Below, in pieces: positions 62,301 through 64,000 of a stretch of 64,000 nucleotides of DNA; position 1 is the first letter of the stretch, and each line of letters opens with the position of its first letter. The notes under the pieces are model-generated. The model saw only the letters and a program-made list of their open reading frames with translations, was not told the origin of the DNA and searched no databases. Position numbers and translations under genes: made by a program. Source of the DNA: Cafeteria roenbergensis. Lineage: Eukaryota; Sar; Bigyra; Bicosoecida; Cafeteriaceae. The stretch is from assembly GCA_008330645.1 (NCBI GenBank), contig VLTN01000015.1:310001-374000 (forward strand), written 5' to 3'.

Positions 62301-64000
62301 TCACGCCACGTAGTGGAGCAGCCCGTGGTCGGCCTCGTCGCGCTCCATGTAGTCCTGCTCGATGAGGTGCTCGATCCGCTTCTTGGTGAGGCGGGGGTCG
62401 GGCGCGAACATCCGGCGCGCCTGTGCCTCCGTCTCCAGCACGAGCGCCTGCAGCTTCATCGTCTTGCGCGTCTTCATGATACGCACGATAGCGGCGTCGA
62501 GCACGTGCTTGCGGCCCACGTCGATGGCGGCCTTGTTCGCCGTCTCCTTGAGCTGCACCTCGGGAACCGTCACCAGCTTGCGCTTGGAGACGAACCTGCC
62601 GTTGAACACGAGGGTGTGCTCCGGCTCAATGACCTTGCGGATCTTCTTGCCGGCCTTGTGGTCGTCGGCGAGGGTCTGGTCGATGATGACGCGGCAGCTG
62701 CTGCTGAACACGTACGGCTTGATCAGCTGCGCGCAGTCTGCCGGCGACACGCCCACGGCACTGGCCAGGTCTGCGCACTTCCACGTCTCGCTGGCGTTGA
62801 AGTGCAGCAGGTGCAGCCCCTGCAGCGTGTTGCAGCGGAAGTCGTACCAGGCGTCCTTGCCCCCCTTGGAGAAGAAGCCGCGCACCGTCATAGTGCCCTC
62901 AGCCAGCGCGAAGTCGACCTTGCGCGAAGACTGCTTGCTCCGATAGAGCGCGACGAAGTCATCCGTGGCGGACCTCAACAGAGGAGGGAGCGTCACCGAC
63001 GTTGTTTGGAACGGCGGCGGCCAATGGCCGTGGCAGAGCGTCTTTACCTCCAAGTCGAAATCACTCTTGCCTCTTGCGGCGAACTCCCGCGACACGTCGT
63101 CCGGGGACGCCAGGTCGGTGAGCATGCCCTCGAACTTGTTCGTGTACGACGGACCGCGAGACTCCTTGAGCTTGCCGATGAACTCACGCTCGGACTCGTT
63201 TGAAAAGGACGACTCGCCGAGCAAGCGGCGCGCCAGCAGCGTGCGGTGGCTCTCCTGGAAGAGATCGCGGTCGTTGAGCAGGTTGAGCAGCTCGTTCACC
63301 TCGACGATGGCTGCGGAGATCGCCGTCTCCCCAATCTTGGTGTCCTTGCGCTTGCCGCGCATGATCATGTCCACAAAGGCTGCGATGAGCTCTCCGGTGG
63401 GATGCGCGTCCGATTCGCCGCGGGCGTTTGTGTTGATGATCACGTTGAGCGCGCCCTGCACCTCCTTGCGGAAAATCGGGTCAGACTCGCAGCACTCCGC
63501 GATGATGGTGTCGAACCGAGTCTGCAGTGCGATGATCTCCTCGACGAACTCGTGGTCCTCGGCTGCAAGGCAGGGGCGGCCAGAGAATGGGGCGGGGGGT
63601 GGGAGCGGGAGGGTCTCGTGTGGCAGGCGCTGCGGGTCGGGCAGGCGGGTGCCATGGCTGCTGCCGCACGGCTAGAGCGGTCGCGAGGAGGCGGGAGGGA
63701 TGCGCCCGCAAGGCGGGGTCGCCTCTGGCGCGCGCTTGCCTCACCTGCGTACTGCTTGCCGTCGGGTGCGCCGAGCTTGGTGGCGCGCTTCCTGACGATG
63801 GCCTCGCCCGCGGTGCGGACGAAGCGTGCGATGCCAGCTGCCACAGGCGCGCTGCCGCCCTCCCACAGCGAGAAGAGCCGGTACATGCGGCCGATGTCCT
63901 CCCTGCGGTCGGACTCGAGCATGTCGGCCAGGCCGGTTGGTGCTTCCCGGATGGCGACGGCGCGGTCCCGCAGCATCACCTCCACAAGCGCCGCGCGGAG
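62301..64000 (-). CDS. cullin, N-terminal part cut by window edge
   Basis: Two minus-strand exons are visible: 64000-63745 (open at the window edge) and 63562-62301, joined in phase 1 across a 182-base intron. Together they give 505 residues of a cullin lacking its N-terminal repeats. Cullins scaffold RING-type ubiquitin ligases. Seen here are the end of the cullin repeats (LGRMYRLF-like DIGRMYRLFSLWEGG), the RBX1-binding cullin-homology domain (NRDLFQ-like DRDLFQESHRTLLARRLLG; LQGLHLLHFNASETWKCADL) and the winged-helix end with the neddylation site region AAIVRIMKTRKTMKLQALV and LTKKRIEHLIEQDYMERD, finishing in HYVA. The ending resembles CUL3 and CUL4 more than CUL1, but the paralogue cannot be fixed without the N-terminus that selects the adaptor. 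Confidence 0.9.

Noticed and set aside
1-64000. Integrated virus, Polinton-like element, retrotransposon or CRISPR array
   Set aside because: No capsid, integrase, reverse transcriptase, polymerase B or packaging ATPase frame, no long terminal or inverted repeats, no AT-rich island of the size such elements have, and no regular repeat-spacer pattern was seen.

Overview
This window is nuclear DNA from a GC-rich (roughly 70%) unicellular eukaryote. The evidence is spliced genes with short GT-AG introns (almost all donors GTGAG, acceptors mostly CGCAG), mitochondrial targeting peptides, a 20S proteasome subunit, CDC20, a cullin, JMJD6 and Rab28. Rab28 is a cilium-associated GTPase, and a 4,900-residue FN3/WD40 scaffold sits in the window, so a flagellated protist is likely. 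A bicosoecid-like stramenopile such as Cafeteria would fit the base composition, but the sequence alone does not settle the lineage. Long antisense open frames are common because of the GC content and are not genes.

Layout, left to right: polytopic membrane protein with large ectodomain (+, 507-4923); leucine-rich-repeat protein (-, 5669-8481); monoacylglycerol-lipase-like hydrolase (+, 8824-10338); proteasome beta-3 (-, 10649-11878); proline iminopeptidase (+, 12038-13818); Whirly-like mitochondrial ssDNA-binding protein (-, 14154-15079); deaminase-superfamily protein (+, 15315-17777); giant FN3/WD40 protein (+, 18186-33368); secretory-pathway glycosyltransferase-like protein (+, 33706-35961); JMJD6 (+, 36200-38103); divergent mitochondrial carrier (-, 38400-39722); methyltransferase-PLP enzyme fusion (+, 39855-42398); type I membrane protein (-, 42464-45001); CDC20 (+, 45663-47437); a 2-kb stretch without a recognisable gene; SAYSD1-like protein (+, 49418-50284); large unknown protein (-, 50416-55626); PH-RCC1-FYVE protein (+, 56019-60956); Rab28 (+, 61321-62079); and a cullin cut by the right edge (-, 62301-64000).

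Genes are densely packed. Several are head-to-head pairs sharing 130-390 bp of upstream DNA (Whirly/deaminase, carrier/methyltransferase fusion, LRR/hydrolase, large unknown/PH-RCC1-FYVE), and several convergent pairs are separated by only 65-310 bp. I rebuilt the exon structures by matching GT-AG sites, reading phase and protein-family continuity. Proteasome beta-3 comes out at 205 residues, the same as the human protein, which supports the splicing rules used.

The most unusual gene is 39855-42398. It encodes an N-terminal nuclear-localisation-like stretch, a DNA-methyltransferase-like Rossmann domain with an SSPPFF catalytic-type motif, and a fold-type-II PLP enzyme domain in one chain. This suggests a two-step nucleic-acid base modification enzyme, perhaps of viral or phage origin. 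I recognised no transposon, integrated virus, tRNA, rRNA or CRISPR array.
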